NCBI GenBank assembly: GCA_036825755.1
Contig: DAISXR010000042.1
Location: forward strand, 1-29,462
Source: JAJFTV01 sp036825755
GTDB taxonomy: Bacteria; Chloroflexota; Anaerolineae; Anaerolineales; Anaerolineaceae
Direction: 5' to 3'
DNA: 29,462 nucleotides
The translations under genes and the position numbers were made by a program. Below, one piece after another: positions 7,437-15,415 of this stretch. Within the stretch, counting starts at the first letter, position 1, and the number at the start of each line of letters is the position of its first letter. Under the pieces are notes generated by a model. It was not told the DNA's origin. It did no database searches and saw only the letters and a program-made list of their open reading frames with translations.

Positions 7437-8049
7437 ATCCGGTTCCGTAAATTTGCTCGTAATCCAGCATGGAAGCCTTCACCACCTCGATCGCCTCGGC
7501 ACAGCCGTACACTTTGTCGATTTTGACGGTTTTCTCTTCGCCGGGCATGCGTTTATAGGTGGTAAAGTAATGCACCAGTCGGTCGATCAACGCTTTGGGA
7601 AAATCCGATACATCCCGGACGTCTTCCCACAATCTGTCGTTCACCAGTACGGCGATGATTTTGTCATCGGCCTCACCGTGATCGACCATCTTAATCCCGC
7701 CCACCACGCGCGCGCTCAAAATGATCTCAGATTTGGTGATCTGCCGTTCGCTGAACACGCAGATATCCATCGGGTCGCCGTCACCGCCGTGTGAGTTTGG
7801 GGATAACGCCCCAATCCTGTCACCACAGAAGGTCTGCGGGATAAATCCGTACAGCGTGGGCGGTTGTGATGAGGTAGCCTGCGGCCGGTCGACACGCAGA
7901 TAGCCGGTTGATTTGTCAATTTCGTATTTGACCGAATCGAACGGCGTGATTTCAATATAGGCATTGACGATCTGCGGCGGATCAATGCCCACCGGCAAAC
8001 CATGCCAGGGGTGTGGACGCCAACGATAAAATGGTTTTGGAAACTGCAT
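7435..8049 (-). CDS. ppa: Family I inorganic pyrophosphatase
   Basis: This soluble enzyme hydrolyses pyrophosphate to two phosphates, pulling biosynthetic reactions forward. The 204-residue protein carries the family signature DGDPMD (residues 90-95), whose aspartates bind the catalytic divalent metals, together with YEIDKSTG, RVDRP, YGFIPQT and the later KYGxxxDxx-like segment. It resembles the longer bacterial/archaeal family I form with an N-terminal extension (HPWHGLPVG). No membrane segment is present, so it is not the proton-pumping type. An extended -10 sits about 46 bases upstream of the ATG and a terminator overlaps the stop, so it is probably a single-gene unit. Confidence 0.95.
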   Translation of the reverse strand: MQFPKPFYRWRPHPWHGLPVGIDPPQIVNAYIEITPFDSVKYEIDKSTGYLRVDRPQATSSQPPTLYGFIPQTFCGDRIGALSPNSHGGDGDPMDICVFSERQITKSEIILSARVVGGIKMVDHGEADDKIIAVLVNDRLWEDVRDVSDFPKALIDRLVHYFTTYKRMPGEEKTVKIDKVYGCAEAIEVVKASMLDYEQIYGTG

Positions 8050-8094
8050 ACAGGTTTACCAGCTTCTTCTCTTTGATTTATCACTACTTTCTTG

Positions 8095-8103
8095 ATTGTA
8101 ACA
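8095..8103 (-). promoter_or_regulatory. Extended -10 promoter-like site of ppa
   Basis: Minus strand TGT-TACAAT, an extended -10 with no clear -35, 46 bases before the ppa ATG. Confidence 0.45.
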
Positions 8104-8148
8104 GAATTCAGGCCGCCAATTCCGGTGAAGAACCCTGAGTCTTCCCTG

Positions 8149-8787
8149 TCATCGAACGGTTACAGGAAGCGTCTGTACAGCCGCGGCAATATCAAACAGG
8201 GTCCGCCGGCCGGTTTGGATCAACCGGTCAAACAACGGTGTGGTCCGCCGCCGCCCAACCCGGTCGAGGCTCTCAAACAGATCCAGCCTCAGAGCCTCAG
8301 TCAATTCAATCTGGATCCCCTTGCGTAGTCTGCCGCGATTACACAGATTGCGCGGGCTGATGCCGGAAATGTTCTGTTCGCCGCGCTCGGCTGAAAAACC
8401 AGCCTGCCTGAATGAGGCAATGAACCAATCCGTCCATTCACGGTGCAGCCCACCCACAAAGATGATTTTACGGCGGCTGCGACAGCCATGTACTGCCAGA
8501 ACTACATCGCTCCGTTGCAACATACCGGTGGATACAGGCTCGTCAAAACGCGTGCTGGTGATGTGCAGCGGATTATTTCCCTCCATGCGCAGCCCTTCGA
8601 AGCAGTACCACGAGAAATCGTTGCCAGCCAATGCGCGTACGATCTCTGACGTGCCGGGTTCAATTCCACCGCCGTGCGGCGTATGAATGAGGATATTGGA
8701 AATACGCGAATACCACTCAATCCGGTACTCGTCTGCTGCAACGTGATGAAAGGGGGCCTGAAAACTCCGGCTGTCAACGCTGGTCAT
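8149..8787 (-). CDS. Poly-gamma-glutamate hydrolase family protein (PF05908-like)
   Basis: The frame is open to 8955, but the promoter at 8818-8826 and an AGAGGG eight bases before ATG 8787 favour that start (212 residues). The core ILIHTPHGGGIEPGTSEIV (His38, Glu43/Glu47), FSWYCFEGLR, LHITSTRFDEP and VVLAVHGCR (His100) matches the zinc-dependent poly-gamma-glutamate hydrolase family known from phages and Bacillus (YjqB/YoqZ). Such enzymes cut capsular poly-gamma-glutamate. Here no signal peptide or phage genes are seen, so the true substrate is uncertain. The promoter overlaps two copies of an AACCGGTT palindrome, suggesting repression. It is divergent from the single-TM protein pair. Confidence 0.8.
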   Translation of the reverse strand: MTSVDSRSFQAPFHHVAADEYRIEWYSRISNILIHTPHGGGIEPGTSEIVRALAGNDFSWYCFEGLRMEGNNPLHITSTRFDEPVSTGMLQRSDVVLAVHGCRSRRKIIFVGGLHREWTDWFIASFRQAGFSAERGEQNISGISPRNLCNRGRLRKGIQIELTEALRLDLFESLDRVGRRRTTPLFDRLIQTGRRTLFDIAAAVQTLPVTVR

Positions 8788-8817
8788 AAACATGTCCCTC
8801 TGAACAACTGTACTGAC

Positions 8818-8854
8818 ATTGTACCAAACCGGTTCCTGTTTCATAACCGGTTCC
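8818..8854 (-). promoter_or_regulatory. Promoter with tandem AACCGGTT operators
   Basis: On the minus strand TGG-TACAAT (8818-8826) is an extended -10, with TTATGA (8841-8846) as a weak -35 at 17 bases. The 10-mer GGAACCGGTT occurs twice, at 8827-8836 and 8845-8854, exactly 18 bases apart, each with the self-complementary core AACCGGTT. The repeats cover the spacer and -35 region, the usual place for a repressor. Confidence 0.5.
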
Positions 8855-8957
8855 CCGTGAATTTCAATGCAAATGTTCAATTTCCGGACAGGTTCTGGCA
8901 TGAAGATTGCTCCCTCTGGCAGCAGATATGGGTAGAAAGAATCGGCAGGGTACACGT

Positions 8958-9323
8958 ATGGATGATCGCAGAGTGGTGCGGTTTGTGTGGTTTGGCATCA
9001 CCATCGTTATCGGGTTGGTGCTGGGTTTACTGGCCGGATGGTCGAGAACCATCAAGACTTCGGACACGTCATTTGCCGGTCTGCGGCAGGATTATCAGAT
9101 CGACCTGGTTTTAATGACCTCCGAAATCTACAATCACGACAAAGATATTGACGCGGCCCAAAAACGGCTGGAATCGCTCCAGCCGGAGGATATGGTGAAG
9201 TTTGTCCAGCAGGCGGCCGTGGATGCCGAGAAGATTGGCTATGCCCCCGCTGATGTAAAGCTGATCAACCGGCTGGCCAAAGACCTGGATGTGGAACTCA
9301 ATTCGAAAACCGGAGGCTCCTGA
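8958..9323 (+). CDS. Single-TM protein of unknown function, paralogue 1
   Basis: ATG 8958 is chosen because AGGG lies seven bases upstream; the longer frame adds an unlikely leader. The 121-residue protein has a short basic cytoplasmic start (MDDRRVVRF), one strong membrane helix (WFGITIVIGLVLGLLAGW) and an outside helical domain containing DYQIDLVLMTSEIYNHDKDIDAAQKRLESL. The next gene has the same plan, with a related DEYKAVYRSMIALAYNTNHDLGRARARLTLL segment, so the two are diverged paralogues. The repeating helical pattern looks TPR-like. The stop overlaps the next start as TGATG, so translation is coupled and the two proteins probably work together. Function unknown. Confidence 0.75.
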   Translation: MDDRRVVRFVWFGITIVIGLVLGLLAGWSRTIKTSDTSFAGLRQDYQIDLVLMTSEIYNHDKDIDAAQKRLESLQPEDMVKFVQQAAVDAEKIGYAPADVKLINRLAKDLDVELNSKTGGS

Positions 9324-9715
9324 TGGATCAGAACGGCGGAAAGCTCTACCTGATTACCGGCCTTGTGATCGGTCTGGTGCTGGGTCTGGTCATTTCAATC
9401 GGGATTGCCCCTAAAAAGTTCAACTATAATGCTCCCCAGTCACTGAGTGATGAGTATAAAGCGGTGTATCGCAGCATGATTGCCCTGGCGTATAACACCA
9501 ATCACGACCTGGGCCGGGCGCGCGCTCGTTTGACCCTGCTTGAGGACGTCAATCCGGGCGCGGTATTTTCAGCCCAGGCGCAAAAACTGCTGGCCAGCGG
9601 CGGTGATGTGATGGAAGCCAATGCCTTGTCCATTTTGGGGCAGGCGCTGACAAAAAGTACAAACAACCCTGCCCCCAGCCCTACACCGCAGCCAGGTCCA
9701 ACCGGTACGCCTTAA
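9323..9715 (+). CDS. Single-TM protein of unknown function, paralogue 2
   Basis: The ATG overlaps the previous stop (TGATG). The 130-residue protein has an N-terminal membrane helix (LITGLVIGLVLGLVISIGI), an outside helical-hairpin region (about 40-105) like that of the preceding protein, and a Pro/Thr/Ser-rich tail (PAPSPTPQPGPTGTP) of the kind found in extracytoplasmic linkers. No catalytic motif is seen. Both genes end at one strong terminator, so they form a two-gene operon. Family not recognised; similar paired membrane proteins could be small scaffold or envelope proteins. Confidence 0.75.
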   Translation: MDQNGGKLYLITGLVIGLVLGLVISIGIAPKKFNYNAPQSLSDEYKAVYRSMIALAYNTNHDLGRARARLTLLEDVNPGAVFSAQAQKLLASGGDVMEANALSILGQALTKSTNNPAPSPTPQPGPTGTP

Positions 9716-9747
9716 ATTGATCAGTTAGCTCACTGTTGTAAAAGTAA

Positions 9748-9776
9748 AATCCCCGGTTTTCCGGGGATTTGTTTTT
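9748..9776 (+). terminator. Intrinsic terminator of the single-TM gene pair
   Basis: AATCCCCGG (9748-9756) pairs perfectly with CCGGGGATT (9761-9769) around TTTT, followed by TGTTTTTC. It lies 33 bases after the stop. Confidence 0.88.
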
Positions 9777-9792
9777 CATGGTGGTGCCTGGC

Positions 9793-10557
9793 TCAAGGTA
9801 ACTGGTAAGGACGCAGTTTTTGCGGGGCGGCTTCGCGGATGAGCGCCCGCGCCAGAATGAGGGTGGGATCCAGAAAGATAATACCGTCTTTCTTCTTCTC
9901 GGTGATGGCAAGCGGCAGCTCGGTGCAGCCCAGAATGACCGCCTGGGCGCCTTTTTTCACCAGATGATCCACCGCGGTCGACAGATCGGCACGCGATTTT
10001 TCGGTGCCCGTGCCGGCTGCTTTGATGCCGTAGAGGCGATCATAAATGGCGGGGTGAACCAGGTTAAGCTGTACATCTTCATCCGGGGCGATCGCCTGAA
10101 GACCGGCCTGTTCCAGGTAAAGCGGATACAGGTTCACGCGGTAGGTGCCGGTGGTGGACAAGATGCCAATACGCGACAGATCGCCGTGATACTGGCGGAT
10201 ATGGGCCACTGTTTCCTGCAGCATGTTCACAAACTGAATCTTCGACTTAGCTTCATGCAGTTCCGCGTGCATCCGGTCAAAGATGAGCGGGGCATGGGCT
10301 GTATTGCACGGGATGGCAGCCAGCTCGGCGCCGGCTTTTTCCAGCGCCAGGGTTTGCACTGCCATGGCATGCCCGGGGTTCACCTTGCTGTTATCCAGCA
10401 AAAAACCGGTCCGGTCCGGCAGTTGACCTGACGCAAACCAGCCGATCACGTTCAGGTGATCGGCGTCGCCGTCAGCGATGGTTTGTTCAAAAATTTTCTT
10501 GAGCAGATCCAGGCCGGCAAAGGGGCCGGCGCCAGCGATAACACCAATTGTTTTCAT
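9793..10557 (-). CDS. Aspartate/glutamate racemase family protein
   Basis: The 254-residue protein opens MKTIGVIAGAGPFAGLDLLKK and has the two catalytic-cysteine segments of the PLP-independent Asp/Glu racemase superfamily: AIPCNTAHAP (Cys84) and ILGCTELPL (Cys211). This pair deprotonates and reprotonates opposite faces of the amino acid; the NTAH and TELPL contexts resemble aspartate racemase (RacD/YgeA) more than MurI. The start (10557, or the ATG at 10560) overlaps the stop of the LCP-family gene, so translation is coupled without its own ribosome-binding site. Coupling to a cell-wall ligase suggests supply of a D-amino acid for the envelope, which is inference. Confidence 0.88.
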   Translation of the reverse strand: MKTIGVIAGAGPFAGLDLLKKIFEQTIADGDADHLNVIGWFASGQLPDRTGFLLDNSKVNPGHAMAVQTLALEKAGAELAAIPCNTAHAPLIFDRMHAELHEAKSKIQFVNMLQETVAHIRQYHGDLSRIGILSTTGTYRVNLYPLYLEQAGLQAIAPDEDVQLNLVHPAIYDRLYGIKAAGTGTEKSRADLSTAVDHLVKKGAQAVILGCTELPLAITEKKKDGIIFLDPTLILARALIREAAPQKLRPYQLP

Positions 10558-11768
10558 CATTTCATCGGGTTGTTGTTTGCCCAATCCTCACCCAGAATGA
10601 CCACAATATCGGAAGGAGCATCGGGATTATATTGATTGTAGATCCGTGTGGAAGAGACACCGAGCAGCTCCGCCAGATAGGTGATGGTATAGGGTTTGCC
10701 GTTATAGACAATTAATTCTGAGGCCGAATGGATCTCCGGGGCGTTGGTTTCTTCCACCACAGTAAGGCCCTGGGCAGTGAAGTATTGCGATGTCTGTGAA
10801 GCCAGGCCGCCGGAACTGGTGCCGTTCTGCACCGAGATGCGCGCCATTTCTTCCCGAACCAGCGCGGCATCGTCACCGGTCAGGGTGGCAGCTACCGGGC
10901 TCACCGTTCCGCTGCCCGCAAAAATCGAATCACGGATCATGCGCACTTCATCGGGGATGGGGATCAGAATGGATTGCCCATCGGCAGACATCGACATGGT
11001 GACCACATCTTCGCTGATGGTAGCGCGTTTGATCGCTTCGGCCGGGTTGTCAATTTTTGACACCGTCCAGGCCAGTGAGATAGCCTGCTGCAGGGTGAGG
11101 TTGGTTTTCACCCCACTGGAGAGCGTCTGATACAGGGTAGGCGCGTTGGCAACCAGTTTGGGCAGCGAGTAGAAATTGAGCACCTTATCCAGTACCGCCA
11201 TCACCACCTGCTGCTGCCGGCCGGCGCGGTCAAAGTCGCCGCCGTCCGTGTGACGGGCGCGCGCGTATGCCAGAGCCTGCTCCCCGTTAAAATCGTAGGA
11301 GCCCTTTCTCAGGCGGATGGTGTTCCCCTGGCCCAACGGATCAATATCCATGGCATACGGAACTTCAATCTCGATAAATCCCAGTTCGTCAATAAAATCG
11401 ACAAAAGCCTTAAAGTCGATCTGAGCATAGAAATGGATCGGGATGCCCAGGAANNNNNNNNNNNNNNNNNNNNNNNNNNNNNNNNNNNNNNNNNNNNNNN
11501 NNNNNNNNNNNNNNNNNNNNNNNNNNNNNNNNNNNNNNNNNNNNNNNNNNNNNGGCAGATCCGTGGAAGTCCATGAAAGAACCAGGTTTTTTACCAGTTT
11601 AAACGCCAAAAACCCGGCGGCGATCGCGATCACCACAAATAAACCGCTCAGCCCCAATACCATTGGGCTGACATTTTTTAAATTTGGCCGTGATTTTGAG
11701 CGAGCCTTGGTTGGACGCGCTTTTGGTCGCTGGCCTGGGGGAGTTGCCATTCGAATAGGTTGAGACAT
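10557..11768 (-). CDS. LytR-CpsA-Psr (LCP) family protein, interrupted by an assembly gap
   Basis: Visible parts: a basic N-terminal tail (MSQPIRMATPPGQRPKARPTKARSK), a membrane helix (VLGLSGLFVVIAIAAGFLAF), then the gap, then the second half of an LCP domain (FYAQIDFKAFVDFIDELG, GSYDFNGEQALAYARARHTDGGDFDRAGRQQQVV) and a C-terminal LytR_C domain (about the last 90 residues, SELIVYNGKPYTITYLAELLGVSSTRIYNQYNP). LCP proteins transfer undecaprenyl-linked glycopolymers to peptidoglycan or proteins outside the membrane. The conserved early core (the IPRD region) is not visible and must lie in the gap, which should therefore be longer than its 100 N. The frame agrees on both sides only by chance of the placeholder. 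The stop overlaps the racemase gene. Confidence 0.88.
   Translation of the reverse strand: MSQPIRMATPPGQRPKARPTKARSKSRPNLKNVSPMVLGLSGLFVVIAIAAGFLAFKLVKNLVLSWTSTDLXXXXXXXXXXXXXXXXXXXXXXXXXXXXXXXXXXFLGIPIHFYAQIDFKAFVDFIDELGFIEIEVPYAMDIDPLGQGNTIRLRKGSYDFNGEQALAYARARHTDGGDFDRAGRQQQVVMAVLDKVLNFYSLPKLVANAPTLYQTLSSGVKTNLTLQQAISLAWTVSKIDNPAEAIKRATISEDVVTMSMSADGQSILIPIPDEVRMIRDSIFAGSGTVSPVAATLTGDDAALVREEMARISVQNGTSSGGLASQTSQYFTAQGLTVVEETNAPEIHSASELIVYNGKPYTITYLAELLGVSSTRIYNQYNPDAPSDIVVILGEDWANNNPMK
11454..11553. other. Assembly gap (100 N placeholder) inside the LCP gene
   Basis: Exactly 100 N, the same length as the two other gaps, so the size is conventional. Comparison with the usual LCP domain suggests that more than 33 codons are missing. 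Confidence 0.95.
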
Positions 11769-11862
11769 ATCGTTTACTTTACCTGGCTGTTGAGGTATCC
11801 ATCATGACAGTGAACTGGTGCAAGATATATACCACAAAAACCAAAAAACGGGGATTCCGAAT

Positions 11863-12084
11863 TTATTTGACCTCAGGAGGGGGGATGGGCAGATCTTTGA
11901 CCGGGGTCTGGATCCACTTATCGCCTTCATCGATCAGCATGATGGGAATATCATCATTGATGGGGTATTTGCGTCCGCAATCGCGGCATACCAGCCAGGC
12001 ATCCTGGACCAGATCCAGCAGGCCTTCTTTATCCTGCACACAAACCGGGCAGCGTAAAATATCGAGCAATTCTTGACTGACCAT
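11863..12084 (-). CDS. Trm112-like zinc-ribbon protein
   Basis: The 73-residue protein has the Trm112/YcaR layout: N-terminal LLDILRCPVC (Cys12, Cys15), a central LVCRDCGRKYPINDDIPIML (Cys33, Cys36) and a short C-terminal tail. Trm112 proteins are small zinc-binding partners that activate methyltransferases acting on tRNA, rRNA or release factors; bacterial members are often found alone, as here. The four cysteines are intact. The gene has a TGG-TACAAT extended -10 26 bases upstream and GGAGG before the ATG. It lies 94 bases before the LCP gene on the same strand. Confidence 0.88.
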   Translation of the reverse strand: MVSQELLDILRCPVCVQDKEGLLDLVQDAWLVCRDCGRKYPINDDIPIMLIDEGDKWIQTPVKDLPIPPPEVK

Positions 12085-12109
12085 ACTTCCTCCACGTAAT
12101 ATGGTGGTT

Positions 12110-12118
12110 ATTGTACCA
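12110..12118 (-). promoter_or_regulatory. Extended -10 promoter-like site of the Trm112-like gene
   Basis: Minus strand TGG-TACAAT, 26 bases before the ATG at 12084; no clear -35. Confidence 0.5.
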
Positions 12119-12159
12119 TAAGGGAAAGAACGGAGGTTTTGAGGGTGATGGGGTTATCG

Positions 12160-12622
12160 GTACGGGCACGACATGCCGTGCTCAAGCGCCGATCAGGTCT
12201 GTCATCCCGACAGAGCGACGTCCGCGCCGCGACGAGGGATCGGCAATGGTTTTGTCTTCGCTCGTTTCCATATCTGGAAACATTATCACTGGTCAAGGCG
12301 GGCAGATGTTATCCGCCTCTACCAAAAACCATCAGGCGGGGAAATCCGCTGCGCCAGCATGCAATTTACCGGGTTTCCCAAACTTTTTCCACGCACACCC
12401 ACTCTCGTCTGTCATCCCGATCACCAGTGAGGGATCGGCTAAGAACAGATCATTTACATTTCCAAATCTGGAACCGAAAAACCGTCCACGAATACGCCAG
12501 CGCAAGCGCTGCCGAAAACGAATAATCGAATAATAAGCGAGAGGCCCAGAGGTGAGGTAAGGCAGGCGGGGTAACCCGCTGCACCGGCATACGATTTCCC
12601 AAACCACAGCGCACACTGTGCC
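12160..12622. repeat. Cluster of short palindromic repeats, left of the GH116 gene
   Basis: The 560 bases between the Trm112-like gene and the GH116 gene hold no credible gene but many short repeats. A composite unit occurs twice in the same order: TGTCATCCCGA ... GAGGGATCGGC (12199-12244 and 12409-12439), then a palindrome GTTTCCATATCTGGAAAC (12264-12281; variant 12458-12475), then a GGCGGGGNAANCCGCTGC...CCCAAAC block (12334-12383 and 12564-12604). Also present are GGGCACGACATGCCGTGCTC (12164-12183), GGCGGGCAGATGTTATCCGCC (12298-12318, imperfect palindrome; first 20 bases up to 12317) and GCGCACACTGTGC (12609-12621). Several recur at 15.3-15.8 kb and 17.9 kb. Confidence 0.75.
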
Positions 12623-12675
12623 AATATTTCTGCATTACAATCTAGCTGTTCCGCAACCCCTCCAGGAGATCCTCC

Positions 12676-15327
12676 ATGTCAAAGGCACAACCGTTTTCCA
12701 AAGACATTCTGTATGATTTTTCCCTGCAAAAAACGTACACCGGTCGCGACGCGCTACAAATCGCCATGCCGTTGGGCGGCATCGGCGCGGGCTGTGTGTG
12801 CATCAACGGACAGGGCGGCCTGCAGGATTTTTCCATCCGCCACAAACCCGATACCACCGCGCTGCCGGATGAATATCAGGACCGCGTCAACACCGATGCG
12901 GCTTTTGCGCTGCTGCACCTGCCTGGCCAGAAGATCACCCGGCTGGTGGAAGGCCCCATGCCGCCCGAAAAAATGTACGATCAAAGCCTGAAAAGCCAGG
13001 GATACCGCTCCGGCGGGCATGAAGGATTGCCGCGTTTCCGCAACTGCACCTTCCAGGGTGAGTTCCCGTTTGCTTACGTGACCCTCTCGGATCCCGCTAT
13101 CCCGCTGCAGGTGGAGATCACTGCCTTCAACCCGTTTATCCCGCTGGATGATAAAAACTCCGGGCTCCCGTGCGCCATCCTGGAATACCGGCTCACCAAC
13201 CCCACCAACGAAAGTGTGCCGTACGAATTCTCGTATCACCTTTCCCACCTGGCCCCCGGGCAGGATGAGCTCTCGCAGCACACCACGCGCAATACGGTCA
13301 TCCCCGGCGGCGTCTTCATGGATAACCGCGAGCCAGACGGTTCAGCTTTCCACGGCAGTTGCACACTGGGCGTGATCGGGCATGACCCGCTGGTGAAGGC
13401 CATGTGGTTCCGCGGCGGCTGGTTTGATTCCATCTCAGCCCTGTGGCGTGAGGTGTCGACCGGCACATTTGAGCCCAACCCCGGTTCCTCAGACACGGAC
13501 GATCAGGCATCAGAAGGTCATTACCGCGATGACCGCAAACGCCGCAATGGCGGCTCCATTCTGATGAAAGGAATGCTCGCCCCGGGTGAATCGGCCTGCT
13601 ACCCCATCGTCATCGCCTGGCACTTCCCCAATGTGGATTACGCTTTTGGCGGGCCCAAAGACCCCTCCGGCACCGAGGCTGCCCCATCAGGCTGTGGCTG
13701 CAAAGGCGGCGCCTGCGAACCCAAACCTCGCTGGCGGCCGTATTACGCTGGGCAATGGGCGGATGCGCGGGCCGTGTTTACCCATGTACAGCAACAGTAT
13801 GACCAACTGCGCGGGCGTACTCAGCGTTTTCACGACGCGCTGTTCAACTCCACTCTCCCGGCCTATGTATTGGACGCCATCTCAGCCAACCTGGCCATCC
13901 TCAAATCGCCTACCGTGCTGCGTCAGGAAAACGGCAATGTGTGGGCCTGGGAAGGCTGCTATTGCGATAAAGGCTGCTGTTCCGGAAGCTGCACCCACGT
14001 GTGGAACTACGCCCAGGCCATGCCGCATCTCTTTCCGCGGTTGGAACGCACCCTGCGCGAGCAGGAACTGCTGCGATCCATGGACGAGCAGGGGCATGTC
14101 AACTTTCGCGCGGCGCTGCCGGACGGCCCCGCCACGCACTCCTTCCACGCCGCCGCCGACGGCCAGTTGGGCGGTATCCTTAAGCTGCATCGCGAGTATC
14201 AGATCAGCGGGGATGTGGAGTGGCTGAAAAAGCTCTACCCGGCGGCCAAACGCAGCCTGGATTACTGCATCGCCGTCTGGGACCCCGATCACAAAGGCGT
14301 GCTGGCGGAGCCGCATCACAATACCTATGACATCGAGTTCTGGGGACCGGATGGTATGTGCACCAGCTTTTACCTGTCCGCGTTGATCGCGCTGGCGATT
14401 ATGGCGCGCGAGACCGGCAACCCGGCCGATGCACCATTCTACGAGGCTCTGGCGCAAAAAGGCGCAGCCTATCTCGATGAACAGCTCTTCAACGGTGAGT
14501 ACTATGAGCAGCGGGTGGATTATAAAAATCTGCGCAGCCAGGCGTTTGCGCAATATCTGGCCGGTCTCAAAGAGCCATACAGCACCGAAGACCGACTGCT
14601 CCTGCAGGAAGGCCCCAAATACCAGTACGGCTCGGGCTGCATCTCGGATGGGGTGATCGGTGTATGGCTGGCCGGTCTGTGCGGTATGGAAAGTCCGCAA
14701 AACCCGGCCCACGTGCGGCAGAATCTGCGATCCATCTTTGCATATAACTTCCGCCCCAGCCTGTGGGAGCACGCCAATCCACAGCGCCCGGGTTATGCCT
14801 GGGGTGACGAGCCGGGTCTGCTGTTGTGTACCTGGCCGCGCGGCGGAAAACCCACCCTGCCGTTTGTCTATTCCGATGAGGTTTGGACCGGTATTGAGTA
14901 CCAGACCGCTTCGCACATGATCACCAGCGGACTGGTAGAGGAGGGCCTGACGATCGTGAAGGCGCTCCGCAGCCGCCACAACGGGTATGTACGCAATCCC
15001 TGGAACGAATACGAGTGCGGCAGTTATTATGCGCGCGCCATGGCCAGTTACGCCCTGCTGGGTGCGCTGGGCGGGTTCCGTTACTCGGCCGCGCAGAAGG
15101 CGCTTTGGCTGGCCCCCCGGCTGGAGCTGGATGTTTTTGAGACATTTTTCTCCACCGCCTATGGGTGGGGTACTCTGCGGCTGGCGGACAACCGGTTGAC
15201 CATTGATCTGTGTGAGGGCAGCCTGCGGGTGGATCACCTGCAGGTGGAGTGGCAGGGGAAAAGGGTTGATCTGCGGCCTGGTATAACCGTCACCGCCGGG
15301 CAACCGGAGACGGTTGAATTATCCTGA
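12676..15327 (+). CDS. GH116-family glycoside hydrolase (GBA2-like beta-glucosidase)
   Basis: The 883-residue protein starts at ATG 12676 with AGGAG seven bases upstream. It has the two-domain plan of GH116: an N-terminal beta-sandwich (about 1-360, with MPLGGIGAGCVCINGQGGLQDFSIRH) and a C-terminal (alpha/alpha)6 barrel (about 380-870, formerly DUF608). By analogy with human GBA2, Glu426 (WAWEGC) is the likely nucleophile and Asp552 (HNTYDIEFWGPD) the acid/base; both are aligned by eye. Family members cleave beta-glucosides, beta-xylosides or glucosylceramide. There is no signal peptide, so it acts in the cytoplasm on an imported or internal substrate. Two cysteine clusters flank the active site (Cys340/342/347; Cys428/430/434/435/439). 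It stands alone between two repeat clusters and has its own terminator. Confidence 0.92.
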   Translation: MSKAQPFSKDILYDFSLQKTYTGRDALQIAMPLGGIGAGCVCINGQGGLQDFSIRHKPDTTALPDEYQDRVNTDAAFALLHLPGQKITRLVEGPMPPEKMYDQSLKSQGYRSGGHEGLPRFRNCTFQGEFPFAYVTLSDPAIPLQVEITAFNPFIPLDDKNSGLPCAILEYRLTNPTNESVPYEFSYHLSHLAPGQDELSQHTTRNTVIPGGVFMDNREPDGSAFHGSCTLGVIGHDPLVKAMWFRGGWFDSISALWREVSTGTFEPNPGSSDTDDQASEGHYRDDRKRRNGGSILMKGMLAPGESACYPIVIAWHFPNVDYAFGGPKDPSGTEAAPSGCGCKGGACEPKPRWRPYYAGQWADARAVFTHVQQQYDQLRGRTQRFHDALFNSTLPAYVLDAISANLAILKSPTVLRQENGNVWAWEGCYCDKGCCSGSCTHVWNYAQAMPHLFPRLERTLREQELLRSMDEQGHVNFRAALPDGPATHSFHAAADGQLGGILKLHREYQISGDVEWLKKLYPAAKRSLDYCIAVWDPDHKGVLAEPHHNTYDIEFWGPDGMCTSFYLSALIALAIMARETGNPADAPFYEALAQKGAAYLDEQLFNGEYYEQRVDYKNLRSQAFAQYLAGLKEPYSTEDRLLLQEGPKYQYGSGCISDGVIGVWLAGLCGMESPQNPAHVRQNLRSIFAYNFRPSLWEHANPQRPGYAWGDEPGLLLCTWPRGGKPTLPFVYSDEVWTGIEYQTASHMITSGLVEEGLTIVKALRSRHNGYVRNPWNEYECGSYYARAMASYALLGALGGFRYSAAQKALWLAPRLELDVFETFFSTAYGWGTLRLADNRLTIDLCEGSLRVDHLQVEWQGKRVDLRPGITVTAGQPETVELS

Positions 15328-15346
15328 AACATTTGATTGGGATGAA

Positions 15347-15377
15347 GGGGCACGGAATGCCGTGCCCCGGTTTTTTT
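15347..15377 (+). terminator. Terminator of the GH116 gene built from a repeat palindrome
   Basis: GGGGCACGG (15347-15355) pairs with CCGTGCCCC (15360-15368), followed by GGTTTTTTT. The palindrome is related to the repeat at 12164-12183, so a dispersed repeat appears to serve as terminator. Confidence 0.85.
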
Positions 15378-15415
15378 AAATTGGCACAATGCAAAGGCGG
15401 GCGGATAATATCCGC

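Noticed and set aside
8149..8787. Prophage remnant around the poly-gamma-glutamate hydrolase gene
   Set aside because: Although the family is known from phages, the neighbours are ordinary housekeeping or membrane genes and no phage structural, integrase or attachment sequences are seen.
12111..12533. 140-codon open frame left of GH116
   Set aside because: Its translation is read from the palindromic repeats (the RSVIP phrase recurs with each repeat copy) and it has no family resemblance.
12160..12622. CRISPR array
   Set aside because: Repeats are short, palindromic, of several kinds and unevenly spaced, with no constant repeat-spacer period and no cas genes.
13882..15303. 473-codon open frame antisense to the GH116 gene
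   Set aside because: It is a by-product of high GC at third positions; the opposite strand encodes a full-length, clearly recognisable GH116 protein and the antisense product resembles no family.
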